From an uncultured Sphingomonadaceae bacterium (lineage in GTDB: Bacteria > Pseudomonadota > Alphaproteobacteria > Sphingomonadales > Sphingomonadaceae), in contig CANNCV010000001.1 of the NCBI GenBank assembly GCA_947503245.1, positions 1,549,501-1,613,500 of the forward strand: 64,000 bases of DNA. The letters run 5' to 3'. The translations under genes and the position numbers were made by a program. Positions 55,891 through 63,591 of the stretch are shown here, one piece after another; position 1 is the stretch's first letter, and every line of letters starts with the position of its first letter. A model generated the notes under the pieces. It was not told where the DNA came from and searched no databases. It saw only the letters and a program-made list of their open reading frames with translations.

Positions 55891-57669
55891 ATGTTGGGTT
55901 TTGTGGCATCAGCGCGACGTATGGTGGCCGTTTTGGCGACCATATGCGTTACATTTGTCTCGGCGACAGCGATAGCGCAGATTACGCCTACGGTCTCTAC
56001 GAGTTCTGCCATTGATGATAGCGTAACGCGCATATTGTTAGAGCCACGTTGCGGGGCAGGCAATGACCCTAAACGTGTCGCTCTCATCATTGGCAATGGT
56101 GATTATCCAGAACTTGATTGGCCCAAACTGGCCAATGCAGCCAATGATCTTGCGCAGCTTTGCGAGTCCTTTGCTAAGGTCGGGTTTCGTGTCTTTGCTA
56201 TAGAACATGCCGATGTCGCGACCTTACGCCAAGCGGCGGAAGATTTTGGCATGGCAGCGCAATCAGCGGAAACGGCTTTGGTCTATTATTCTGGGCACGG
56301 CTTTGAATATGCTGGTAACAATTATCTCGTTCCAGTGGACGCGCCGCCACTGGCCAGCAAAGGCGAGCTTGAGACACTTTTTCTACCTATGTCTGTCTTA
56401 ACCCAAGCGGCTAATCGCGCATCGGGCGAGGCTTTGTTCTTTCTGGATGCTTGCCGTAGTCTGGACCCTGTGGTGCAGTTAAGTGATATCGACCCTGATG
56501 GCCAGAATGGCAATGTCGGTAATTTGGGGTTGTTAGAGTTGGATCGTAGCGTAGTTTTCTATGCAACTGCTAAAGGCAGCCCGGCATTTGACGAAGCGCC
56601 GGAAGGTGCAACAATCAGCCCATTTGCCCGAGCAGTGTCAGAACGGGTTGCCACACCCGGATTAGAGCTGTCATATTTCTTTCGTGCTGTCGGGCAAGAT
56701 GTTGTGCAATTGACCGAAGGGATGGACCCGTCGCGCCAATATCCTTTTCCTTATGGCCAATTATATGAGGACTTTTTCTTTGTCCCGCCAACGCCCATTG
56801 CTGAACCTGCTATCGGTATAGATGGATTGACCGGAAGTTTTCCGCCACAGTCTATATCACCAGCATTTAATCAATATCTTGATAGTCTGACGCTTGATTA
56901 TCTGGGCATCACAGATGAGCCATTAATCGTGGGCGCATTACTTAAGGACTTTACGGCAGACGATGTTAGGCAAGCAGCAGAGGCCGGCAATGCCGTCGCG
57001 CAATATCTGTTTGGCTATATGTTGGAGTTTGGCGCTGGCGTGAAAAAGGATGTGCCGGGTGCAAAGAAATGGTTGGACCTAGCTGCGGCGCAAAACCACC
57101 CGGCTGCTATGCTGGAATTGGGCTATTGGATTATACAATATGATCGAAGCCCAGGTTATCAGGACCGCGCAGTTAATCTGTTTCAGCGGTCTGCTGACAC
57201 TGGTTTCGCCAAAGGAAACTCCTTCATGGGGACCTTATATTGGGACGGTAATTTTGTCCCGCAAGATAAGCAATTGGCGTTAAAGCTATTGCGAGATGCG
57301 GCAGATAAAGGCCATCCTTACGCCATATATGCGGCTGGTTTTTATGGTGATGAATTTGACCGAGCTGATGGTGAATTGCGCGAATTGATCGCCAAGGGCA
57401 ATGATGAAGGGCATGCTTGGTTGTGCGAGTTGTATTTCTTTAAGGATAGAGCAGGAGAGGCTGCGCAAAACTGCCTCATCGCCAGCAAAGCAGGCTTTGC
57501 GCAAGCACGTGCAATATGGAGCGAGATGAAGTTTTTAGGCAATGGCGTGGCAGTGGATCACGCTGTGGCACGGCATTGGATGAAGCTGGCCGTTGCACAA
57601 AATGAGCTGCCTGCAAGCCGCCGTGCACGAATTTTAAGTATCGCATCTGGATTTCCTGAGCGCAACTGA
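55891..57669 (+). CDS. exported caspase-like protein with Sel1 repeats
   Basis: 592 residues. A signal peptide (about 1-30) precedes a C14 caspase-like domain: KRVALIIGNGDYP, catalytic-position His136 in YYSGHGFEY and Cys188 in FLDACRS. From about residue 365 come Sel1-like repeats (AQYLFGYMLEFGAGVKKD; AMLELGYWII; GNSFMGTLYWDGNFVPQDKQ; WSEMKFLGNGVAVDHAVARHWMKLA). The location is probably periplasmic. Bacterial caspase-like proteins are often proteases of Arg/Lys specificity; activity here is inferred from the His/Cys pair. Confidence 0.88.
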   Translation: MLGFVASARRMVAVLATICVTFVSATAIAQITPTVSTSSAIDDSVTRILLEPRCGAGNDPKRVALIIGNGDYPELDWPKLANAANDLAQLCESFAKVGFRVFAIEHADVATLRQAAEDFGMAAQSAETALVYYSGHGFEYAGNNYLVPVDAPPLASKGELETLFLPMSVLTQAANRASGEALFFLDACRSLDPVVQLSDIDPDGQNGNVGNLGLLELDRSVVFYATAKGSPAFDEAPEGATISPFARAVSERVATPGLELSYFFRAVGQDVVQLTEGMDPSRQYPFPYGQLYEDFFFVPPTPIAEPAIGIDGLTGSFPPQSISPAFNQYLDSLTLDYLGITDEPLIVGALLKDFTADDVRQAAEAGNAVAQYLFGYMLEFGAGVKKDVPGAKKWLDLAAAQNHPAAMLELGYWIIQYDRSPGYQDRAVNLFQRSADTGFAKGNSFMGTLYWDGNFVPQDKQLALKLLRDAADKGHPYAIYAAGFYGDEFDRADGELRELIAKGNDEGHAWLCELYFFKDRAGEAAQNCLIASKAGFAQARAIWSEMKFLGNGVAVDHAVARHWMKLAVAQNELPASRRARILSIASGFPERN

Positions 57670-57682
57670 CTAGGTCAACAGC

Positions 57683-58219
57683 ATGGCAGGAGCAAGACGA
57701 TCAACCGATTGGGGATTTCCGCGGTGGCGCGGCTATGGTTCATCACGCGATGCGCAGACAGTGCGCTTGTGTGACAGGCATGGCTGTGAAGAACGCGGCG
57801 ATTGCCCCGCACCCAAATCACCGAACAGCCCAGAGCGCTGGTATTTTTGCGAAAAACATGCCGCAGAATATAATCGCGGCTGGGATTATTTTGAAGGTCT
57901 GAGCAAAGAAGAGGCCGCTGCACGGGCAAAAGCGGAGCAATCAGAAACTAGCGGATATAAGGAATCGGTTCATCATCAATGGGCCGGGTCAGGTGATGGT
58001 ACGCGGTCTGCTGATGAATTGCGGGCGCTTGATGTGCTCGGTCTGGAAGTGGACGCCGATCTGGAAGCTATTAAAAAAGCGTATCGTTTGCTTGCCAAGC
58101 AAAACCATCCAGACACTAATCCTGATGATAAAGACGCTGCACAGCGCTTTCAGGCGATCCAACTTAGCTATCAAGTGCTAAAATCTGGCGCAGAGCGCCG
58201 CGAGTGGAAGCCTGTCTAA
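57683..58219 (+). CDS. J-domain protein with N-terminal Cys/His cluster
   Basis: 178 residues. The C-terminal third is a J domain: ALDVLGLEVDADLEAIKKAYRLLAKQNHPDTNPDD with the HPD tripeptide, then a shortened helix IV. The N-terminal region has clustered Cys/His (LCDRHGCEERGDCPAP and WYFCEKHAAEYN) that may bind zinc. No Gly/Phe or C-terminal DnaJ domains, so it is a type III (class C) co-chaperone and its Hsp70 client is unknown. It begins 13 bases after the caspase gene. Confidence 0.85.
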   Translation: MAGARRSTDWGFPRWRGYGSSRDAQTVRLCDRHGCEERGDCPAPKSPNSPERWYFCEKHAAEYNRGWDYFEGLSKEEAAARAKAEQSETSGYKESVHHQWAGSGDGTRSADELRALDVLGLEVDADLEAIKKAYRLLAKQNHPDTNPDDKDAAQRFQAIQLSYQVLKSGAERREWKPV

Positions 58220-58245
58220 TTTTGTCTTTTGGTGGTTGGAAAAGG

Positions 58246-58686
58246 CTATCTGCTAGCGGCGTAACGCTGAGCAGTTTCGCGTATCAAGGCAATCATGTTG
58301 GGAATGCCTTGGGTGCGGTTTGAGGAGAGCTGGCTTTTCAGATCAAAAGGCGTAAGCGCATCTTCTATATCGCAATCAATAATCTCTTGAGCTGATTTGT
58401 GCTGCACCGTTAGCAGTACCAAAGCGATAATGCCTTTGGTGATGGCGGCATTGCTATCAGCGAAGAAATGCAAGCCAGTGCCATCTGTTTTGGATGGATA
58501 TACCCACACAGATGCTGAACAACCACGAACCAATGTTGCATCGGTCTTTAAAGCGTCTGGCATTGGTTCAAGCTTACGGCCCAATTCAATCAAAAGGCGA
58601 TAGCGCTCATCGCCATCGAGGAATTCATATTCCTCATATATATCATCAATAGCGGGAAGATCATTATGGGTGGGTATATCTGTCAT
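58246..58686 (-). CDS. sufE: Fe-S cluster/sulfur transfer protein SufE
   Basis: 146 residues from ATG at 58686; an ATG at 58731 would add 15 residues. The SufE active-site Cys lies in LVRGCSASVWV, followed by the typical ITKGIIALVLL and C-terminal LSSNRTQGIPNMIALIRETA. SufE accepts sulfur from the SufS cysteine desulfurase. No other suf gene is in the window. Confidence 0.9.
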   Translation of the reverse strand: MTDIPTHNDLPAIDDIYEEYEFLDGDERYRLLIELGRKLEPMPDALKTDATLVRGCSASVWVYPSKTDGTGLHFFADSNAAITKGIIALVLLTVQHKSAQEIIDCDIEDALTPFDLKSQLSSNRTQGIPNMIALIRETAQRYAASR

Positions 58687-58813
58687 TCCGGCGATATAGG
58701 GTGGCGAGGGCGGACCCGCAAACATTATCATTTCTGCTCATTGAGTGAGCCGTCCTCTTGGCTAAGTATCCGCGTCTAGTCTGTATAAAAAACAGGCACG
58801 GTAGGCACTGTGT

Positions 58814-59065
58814 TTAGAGATCAACGCCTGCGGCAATAGCTTCCAACTTACGCAGTCTTTCTTTCAAATCCGCCAATTCTATGCGGGCATTGGCATTATG
58901 TGCTGACCCTTGGCCACCGGCATTGGCCGTGTTTTGCACATAGCTCAATTCGCTCTGCTTATAGTTGATCCAGTCGCGCCATAGCCTTATTATGGTCGCG
59001 GATATGATTGCCACAGCCAACAGACTTGCGGCAGCGATGGTCAAGATAATCATAGGTTCCTGCAT
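58814..59065 (-). CDS. PspB-like small membrane protein, last gene of the Psp array
   Basis: 83 residues. One N-terminal TM (about 6-28), a polar linker rich in Asn/Ala/Gly, and a short coiled coil ending DLKERLRKLEAIAAGVDL, which keeps part of the RLxxLExI core found in the other array members but lacks the TD...EIExLR tail. AAAGGA precedes the ATG by eight bases. It is the most divergent of the copies; its membership is inferred from topology, order and this core. Confidence 0.7.
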   Translation of the reverse strand: MQEPMIILTIAAASLLAVAIISATIIRLWRDWINYKQSELSYVQNTANAGGQGSAHNANARIELADLKERLRKLEAIAAGVDL

Positions 59066-59101
59066 TTTGAAAATCCTTTGTCGATTGTGGCAGCCTGCTC
59101 C

Positions 59102-59374
59102 TTAGCGGCTGCGCAAATCTTCAATTTCCCTTGCCAATTCACGTGAGCCGCGATCGTCAGTTATAACGCGCTCCAAAACCGCGATGCGCTCATTCAACTT
59201 CTTCACTTCGCTTTGCAATGCTTTGGTTTCGAATGCTGATTCTGGATTGGTTGACGCGACAGCATTGCCGTCTTTATCTTCCAAAATTCCGTGCTGGGCG
59301 CGATAGCGAGAGCGCAAAACACTGGCGATTGAGACGATAAGAACAATACCGATTACCATTTGAAACGGGTCCAT
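59102..59374 (-). CDS. PspB-like small membrane protein (array member)
   Basis: 90 residues. N-terminal TM (about 5-23), a short basic stretch with RAQHG, then a coiled coil ending in ERIAVLERVITDDRGSRE and AREIEDLRSR. The core LERVITD and the EIEDLR end are shared with the neighbouring array genes. The ribosome-binding site is weak (GAGGG 13 bases upstream). Confidence 0.78.
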   Translation of the reverse strand: MDPFQMVIGIVLIVSIASVLRSRYRAQHGILEDKDGNAVASTNPESAFETKALQSEVKKLNERIAVLERVITDDRGSRELAREIEDLRSR

Positions 59375-59414
59375 AGCTTTGGTTTTCCCTCTTATTTGTT
59401 ATGCAATATTCGTT

Positions 59415-59678
59415 TTAGTTAAGCGGCTTGTCACGCAGATCTTCTATCTGCTGCGACACCTCAAAACCCTTGTCTGTAATAATGCGTTCAAGCACCCGCA
59501 TTCTTTGCTCCAGCCTTTCGGTCTGCGCTGCATAGCGAGCCGCTTTTTCAGCGGTTTCGCTGTTGAGCGCTTCAATCTGCTTTTCTTTAATTTGCAGCCA
59601 TTTGTTCACTGTTGCTGCTACGATGGCAACAATCGGAATAGATACGCCCAAGATCGGTATCAGCAGTGCAAAATTCAT
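59415..59678 (-). CDS. PspB-like small membrane protein (array member)
   Basis: 87 residues. N-terminal TM (about 5-24), WLQIKEKQIEAL linker, and a coiled coil ending QRMRVLERIITDKGFEVSQ and QQIEDLRDKPLN. A strong AAGGGGG precedes the ATG. It fits the RxxxLERIxTD...EIxxLR pattern; the final D/ELR is followed by a few extra residues. Confidence 0.8.
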   Translation of the reverse strand: MNFALLIPILGVSIPIVAIVAATVNKWLQIKEKQIEALNSETAEKAARYAAQTERLEQRMRVLERIITDKGFEVSQQIEDLRDKPLN

Positions 59679-59696
59679 AATGATTCCCCCTTTATA

Positions 59697-60035
59697 TTAT
59701 TTCACTTCTTTAGTGCGCTTATCTCTCAATGCTTCAATTTCATGGGTCAATTGATGGCTGCTGTCGGTAACGATACGTTCGACGTTGACCAGCCTGTCTT
59801 TGACGGCGCCCAATTCAGCTTGAAGCTGTGCATTTTCCTGTGTCAGTAAAGAGATGCGCTGTGCGGCCTCTTTGTCTGTTTTGGGGTAGACGGCCTGGCC
59901 CCATGCACCATCCAAAGGATAGCCATTTTTGATCCGCAGCCATGTGGTCGCTACCCAGCCTGCAACACCTATGCTGACGAACAGGGCAATAAATGGAAAG
60001 ATTGTCCGGATTACTTCTAATTTGGTAGCATCCAT
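59697..60035 (-). CDS. PspB-like small membrane protein (array member)
   Basis: 112 residues. TM at about 12-33, then WLRIKNGYPLDGAWG, a Gln/Glu/Leu coiled coil (about 50-95), and the tail DRLVNVERIVTDSSHQLTHEIEALRDKRTKEVK. The segment WLRIKNGYPLDGAWG closely matches WIRAKHGYSLEDEWG in the gene at 60326, showing common ancestry of these two. AAGGA lies seven bases before the ATG. Confidence 0.82.
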   Translation of the reverse strand: MDATKLEVIRTIFPFIALFVSIGVAGWVATTWLRIKNGYPLDGAWGQAVYPKTDKEAAQRISLLTQENAQLQAELGAVKDRLVNVERIVTDSSHQLTHEIEALRDKRTKEVK

Positions 60036-60037
60036 TT

Positions 60038-60313
60038 TCAGGTCCTTAAGTGTTCAATTTGATCAGACAGCCTGGCACTGCTGCTTTGTTTGTTTGTTGC
60101 GATCCGCTCAAGATTGGCGATGCGGTCGTGCATGATAGAAACATGATCTGTCAGTTGGCGGTTCTCATCTGTTAAAGCGGCAATTTTGCGACCGGCTATA
60201 TTCTCTGTTTCGGCGATTTTTTCTTTATAAGCGATCCACCGATCAAAAACGCCCCATGTCGCGCAACCCAAGGCAATTGCTGCTATGCCGATACCTATGA
60301 ACATCGTTTCCAT
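60038..60313 (-). CDS. PspB-like small membrane protein (array member)
   Basis: 91 residues. TM (about 3-22), then WIAYKEKIAETEN and a coiled coil with ALTDENRQLTDHVS, ending DRIANLERIATNKQSSSARL and SDQIEHLRT. The SSSARLSDxIExLR stretch is nearly identical to that of the next gene upstream. Two start codons (60313 and 60304) both have AAGGA at reasonable distance. The gap to the next gene is two bases. Confidence 0.82.
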   Translation of the reverse strand: METMFIGIGIAAIALGCATWGVFDRWIAYKEKIAETENIAGRKIAALTDENRQLTDHVSIMHDRIANLERIATNKQSSSARLSDQIEHLRT

Positions 60314-60325
60314 CCTTGTTAATCC

Positions 60326-60625
60326 TTACCTCAGCTTTTCGATCTCGTCAGAAAGTCGCGCACTGCTGCTCTCTCTATCGGTCGCAATGCGCTCCAGCAC
60401 TGCAAGCCGCTCTTCAAGACGTCCTATTTTGCCATTGAGCTGCTCATTCTCATTGGTCAGCAATTCAACTTTTCGCGTTGCATCCAAGCCATTCTTTTCG
60501 GTCTTGCCGCCCCATTCATCTTCCAAGGAATAGCCATGTTTGGCGCGGATCCAGTTGTTGATCAACCAACCGACTGTGCTCACAGCGATAATGGCGATGA
60601 CAAAAAACGGGCTTCCCCAACTCAT
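60326..60625 (-). CDS. PspB-like small membrane protein (array member)
   Basis: 99 residues. TM (about 6-22), then WIRAKHGYSLEDEWG, a coiled coil with LLTNENEQLNGKIGRLEERL, and the end VLERIATDRESSSARLSDEI followed by EKLR, the exact C-terminus. It is the best-preserved array copy and shares its tail with both 60038 and PspC. AAGGA precedes the ATG by six bases. It follows pspC by 28 bases. Confidence 0.83.
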   Translation of the reverse strand: MSWGSPFFVIAIIAVSTVGWLINNWIRAKHGYSLEDEWGGKTEKNGLDATRKVELLTNENEQLNGKIGRLEERLAVLERIATDRESSSARLSDEIEKLR

Positions 60626-60653
60626 AATATGTCCTTTTCAAATAATGAATATA

Positions 60654-61028
60654 TCAGCGTAGCCGTTCAATCTCATCTGAGAGCTGACGATTGTTGCTGG
60701 TGTAATACAGTTCCACATCGGCTAACCGACGATCAATTTCGCGAAAGCGGGATTTAACATCACGTGCTGTACGGCGCGGTGACTGGCGCACACCTTGCCA
60801 GAATTTTTGTTCTTCGCTGTCAATGTAAAGATTAGACGGCTTTTTTGGCGAGAAAATGGTCAAGCCAACATAGGCCAAAAAGGTGATGCCTTGCGACATG
60901 ATGAATGACAGAAACATGCCCCATCTGACCCAAGTAACGTCAATACCGGTATAGTCCGCTATGCCTGAACATACGCCGGACAATTTTCCATTTTGCTTAT
61001 CACGGTAAAATTTGGTGCGGCGGGTCAT
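60654..61028 (-). CDS. pspC: envelope stress response membrane protein PspC
   Basis: 124 residues. The PspC domain is at the N-terminus (KFYRDKQNGKLSGVCSGIADYTGIDVTWVRWG), with a membrane segment at about 38-60. The C-terminal tail REIDRRLADVELYYTSNNRQ and SDEIERLR resembles the array proteins' ends. In E. coli PspC, with PspB, senses envelope damage and releases PspA from PspF. Four-base overlap with pspB. Confidence 0.9.
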   Translation of the reverse strand: MTRRTKFYRDKQNGKLSGVCSGIADYTGIDVTWVRWGMFLSFIMSQGITFLAYVGLTIFSPKKPSNLYIDSEEQKFWQGVRQSPRRTARDVKSRFREIDRRLADVELYYTSNNRQLSDEIERLR

Positions 61029-61327
61029 TTTTTGCTCCTTTCAGCAAGAAAGCGGTCAATTTGTTCAAGGGTGGGGTCCATGGTATCATCCGGGCTGGTC
61101 AGCCGCGCGGGGCGCCAATCGGGATCATCGGCTTTTATGATCCGCTCAACATTATCCATGCGGTCATCCAGCCTTTTGGCCATGAGATATAGCTCTTCAA
61201 GCAAGCCTTCATCTTCATTGGTCAAAGTTGCCGATGTTTTCCATTTCGTAACATAGTGGAAGATGATCCACGGCAGCCCAATGAACAGCATCCCTACGAT
61301 GACGATGGGCACAAGAATGTCTTCCAC
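61025..61327 (-). CDS. pspB: envelope stress response membrane protein PspB
   Basis: 100 residues from a GTG at 61327, with GGGGAG six bases upstream. One N-terminal TM (about 5-26) and a coiled coil containing AKRLDDRMDNVERIIKADDPDW, matching the RMRERIQALESILDAEHPNW core of E. coli PspB. The C-terminal extension (about 70-100) is longer than in E. coli. It is three bases after pspA. Confidence 0.9.
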   Translation of the reverse strand: MEDILVPIVIVGMLFIGLPWIIFHYVTKWKTSATLTNEDEGLLEELYLMAKRLDDRMDNVERIIKADDPDWRPARLTSPDDTMDPTLEQIDRFLAERSKK

Positions 61328-61330
61328 GAA

Positions 61331-62002
61331 TTACTCCCCTTTTTTCAGTGCTTTTTTCATTTCTTCCAGCTCTTCATCGACCTTATCGTTCGATTCGAGC
61401 GCGGTAATCTGGTCTTCAAGGCTAGGCGGCCCTGAATGCCCAATGGCAAGTGCATCGGCCTGACCCTCTGCAAGGTCTGCGCGGCGCTCCAGCAGGTCGA
61501 AGCGTGAAAATGCCTCTTTGACCTTATCGCCTTGATACATAGTTTTCAGCTTGATGCGGTTTTCAGCGCTTTCAAGCCGTGACATGATGGTGTTTTGACG
61601 ACTGCGAGCTTCGCGCAATTTGTTCTGCAAATTGGCAATATCCTGCTCTGATGCGCGCAGTGCGTCGTCAAGCACAGCAATCTCATGGTTAAGCTGATCA
61701 GCCATATCACGGGCTTTCTTCTTTTCTACCAATGCTGCACGGGCCAAATCTTCGCGATCTTTTGACAGAGCAAGTTGGGCCTTGTCGCCCCAATCGGCCT
61801 GCAAAACTTCCAATTTATCAATATGGCGGCGCATTTCTTTCTGGTCGGCAATGGTACGTGCTGCAGACGCCCGAACTTCCACCAATGTTTCTTCCATTTC
61901 GAGGATGATCATGCGGATCATCTTGGCCGGGTCTTCGGCCTTATCCAGCATGTCTGTAACATTGGCGGCGATAATGTCGCGGGTTCTTGAAAAAATTCCC
62001 AT
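61331..62002 (-). CDS. pspA: phage shock protein A (PspA/IM30 family)
   Basis: 223 residues of nearly continuous coiled coil with the PspA pattern: N-terminal amphipathic MGIFSRTRDIIAANVTDMLD, then KAEDPAKMIRMIILEMEETL and the long heptads, and a Leu/Glu-rich end (NDKVDEELEEMKKALKKGE). It is an ESCRT-III-like membrane-stabilising protein that binds and inhibits PspF. CAGGAG precedes the ATG. Confidence 0.95.
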   Translation of the reverse strand: MGIFSRTRDIIAANVTDMLDKAEDPAKMIRMIILEMEETLVEVRASAARTIADQKEMRRHIDKLEVLQADWGDKAQLALSKDREDLARAALVEKKKARDMADQLNHEIAVLDDALRASEQDIANLQNKLREARSRQNTIMSRLESAENRIKLKTMYQGDKVKEAFSRFDLLERRADLAEGQADALAIGHSGPPSLEDQITALESNDKVDEELEEMKKALKKGE

Positions 62003-62078
62003 TAAGATACTCCTGAAAAATTCATGTGGCGGCCGGAATGGGGCAAGGGGTTAAACATTCCGACCGCCGCTCTTTCTG

Positions 62079-62303
62079 TCAATCAATATAACGGACAGAA
62101 AAAACTTGTGCTACGCTGGCTGCGGTTTCAGCATGTTCGGCATCGCCATTGCTGCCTCCCGTGGTGAAGGAGCCTATGATGGGGCCCATACCGCTAATGT
62201 AGAGGGTGGCAAGCAACATGGCCGGTGCAACTATCCAACCCAAAATGGTTGTGCCATTTGCATTGTCTTTTGCATCGGAATTGCTGTCTTTAAACTGTGC
62301 CAT
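62079..62303 (-). CDS. small membrane protein at the head of the Psp operon
   Basis: 74 residues from ATG at 62303; AGGAGG is five bases upstream. A polar N-terminus (MAQFKDSNSDAKDNANG), one TM (about 19-41: TILGWIVAPAMLLATLYISG) and a Gly/Ser/Ala/Glu-rich C-terminus. Its ATG is about 28 bases after the predicted sigma-54 start point, so it is the first gene of the transcript. I know of no named family; role in envelope stress is inferred from position. Confidence 0.75.
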   Translation of the reverse strand: MAQFKDSNSDAKDNANGTTILGWIVAPAMLLATLYISGMGPIIGSFTTGGSNGDAEHAETAASVAQVFSVRYID

Positions 62304-62341
62304 ATTGTCCTCCTGCATTATTCCTAACTCAGAATACACTA

Positions 62342-62358
62342 AGCATGAGGTGTGCCAA
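62342..62358 (-). promoter_or_regulatory. sigma-54 promoter of the psp operon
   Basis: The minus strand reads TTGGCACACCTCATGCT. It has GG at -24 and GC at -12 at the exact spacing of the consensus YTGGCACGrNNNTTGCW, with three mismatches (the G and r after GGCAC, and the first T of TTGC). PspF is an activator of sigma-54 RNA polymerase, which supports the prediction. The start point would be near 62331. Confidence 0.82.
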
Positions 62359-62423
62359 AAATTATAAAATGCTGAAAAATAATAATAAATTCTATATTCG
62401 GTATATTCGACATTGACTTTATT

Positions 62424-62455
62424 ACTACATGTTGGTAATTTTCACTACAAGTTGG
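62424..62455. promoter_or_regulatory. tandem repeats, candidate PspF binding sites
   Basis: ACTACAtGTTGG (62424-62435) and ACTACAaGTTGG (62444-62455) are 12-base direct repeats, identical except for one base, 20 bases apart. Relative to the predicted start point they lie at about -99 and -119, in the range of the upstream activating sequences used by PspF in E. coli. Binding is inferred. Confidence 0.55.
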
Positions 62456-62502
62456 CGGTGTGTGCGAACTGCAATATACCATTGTAAAAAGGATGGCGTC
62501 TT

Positions 62503-63591
62503 TTGGAGCGTACCAATCAATTTATTGGAGAGTCAGGGGCTTTTTTGGATGCCGTTGAACGTGCCAGTCGTGCCGCCCATCTTGATCGTCCTGTTTTGGT
62601 CATTGGTGAGCGCGGTACAGGCAAAGAGCTGATTGCTGAACGCTTGCACCGTTTGAGCCAGCGTTGGGATGGTCCGCTTGTTACCATGAACTGCGCAGCT
62701 TTGCCGGAGACTCTTATAGAGGCAGAGCTTTTTGGCCATGAGGCAGGAGCATTTACCGGCGCAACAAAGGCGCGGCAGGGGCGGTTTGAAGAGGCCGATG
62801 GCGGCACATTGTTTCTGGATGAGCTTGGCACATTGTCCATGGCGGCGCAGGAGCGTTTGCTGCGGGCTGTCGAATATGGTGAGGTCACGCGCATTGGGGC
62901 GTCGCGTCCAGTGCGCGTTGATGTCCGGATTGTTGGTGCAACCAACGAATATCTGCCTGCCATGGTTGAGAGGAATGACTTTCGTGCTGATCTGCTCGAC
63001 CGCCTGTGTTTTGAAGTCGTAACCTTGCCACCCCTGCGCGCGCGTGATGGAGATGTCCCAGTATTGGCAGAGTATTTCGGGCGGCGTATGGCAACCGAAT
63101 TGGAATGGGATAGCTGGCCCGGCTTTGGTGACCTAGCAGTTGCTGCCATGCAGCGCTATGGTTGGCCCGGCAATGTGCGGGAATTGCGCAACGTAGTGGA
63201 GCGCGCGATCTATAGATGGGATGATTCCACGCGGCCCGTAGACCATATCGTCTTTGATCCTTTTGAATCGCCTTGGAAGTTTAGTGGGGAGTCCACATCC
63301 TCTGCCAAAGAGAAGCCCACCCCAAAAGAAGCGATTGCGTCAGAGGTTTTGTCGCCAGAAACCAAAGGAGATACAGCGCAAATGCTCAAATCTTCGACTG
63401 AAGATATGGCGCTCTCTATAAATTATGAGGCCGTTAGCTGTTTGAAATCAGCAGTGGAAAGTCATGAGCGCAAAATATTGGAGCATATGCTGGCGCGGCA
63501 TCGTTATAATCAGCGACAAACGGCTAAGGCATTGAACCTTAGCTATGATCAGTTGCGCCACGCGTTGAAGAAGCATGATCTGCTAGGTTAG
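62503..63591 (+). CDS. pspF: phage shock operon transcriptional activator PspF
   Basis: 362 residues from TTG at 62503; no in-frame ATG is nearby and AAGGA lies about nine bases upstream. AAA+ domain with Walker A GERGTGKE (35-42), GAFTGA (82-87) for sigma-54 contact, Walker B FLDELG, and RWPGNVREL-like YGWPGNVRELRNVVERAIYRW. A linker of about 60 residues (longer than in E. coli), then a Fis-type HTH (QTAKALNLSYDQLRHALKK). No regulatory domain N-terminal, as in PspF, and close match to E. coli PspF across the ATPase. Divergent from the psp operon. Confidence 0.94.
   Translation: MERTNQFIGESGAFLDAVERASRAAHLDRPVLVIGERGTGKELIAERLHRLSQRWDGPLVTMNCAALPETLIEAELFGHEAGAFTGATKARQGRFEEADGGTLFLDELGTLSMAAQERLLRAVEYGEVTRIGASRPVRVDVRIVGATNEYLPAMVERNDFRADLLDRLCFEVVTLPPLRARDGDVPVLAEYFGRRMATELEWDSWPGFGDLAVAAMQRYGWPGNVRELRNVVERAIYRWDDSTRPVDHIVFDPFESPWKFSGESTSSAKEKPTPKEAIASEVLSPETKGDTAQMLKSSTEDMALSINYEAVSCLKSAVESHERKILEHMLARHRYNQRQTAKALNLSYDQLRHALKKHDLLG

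Noticed and set aside
58736-58813. Repeated AGGCAC after the psp array, considered as a terminator
   Set aside because: The repeats are direct, not inverted, so no stable hairpin forms despite a nearby T-run on the minus strand.
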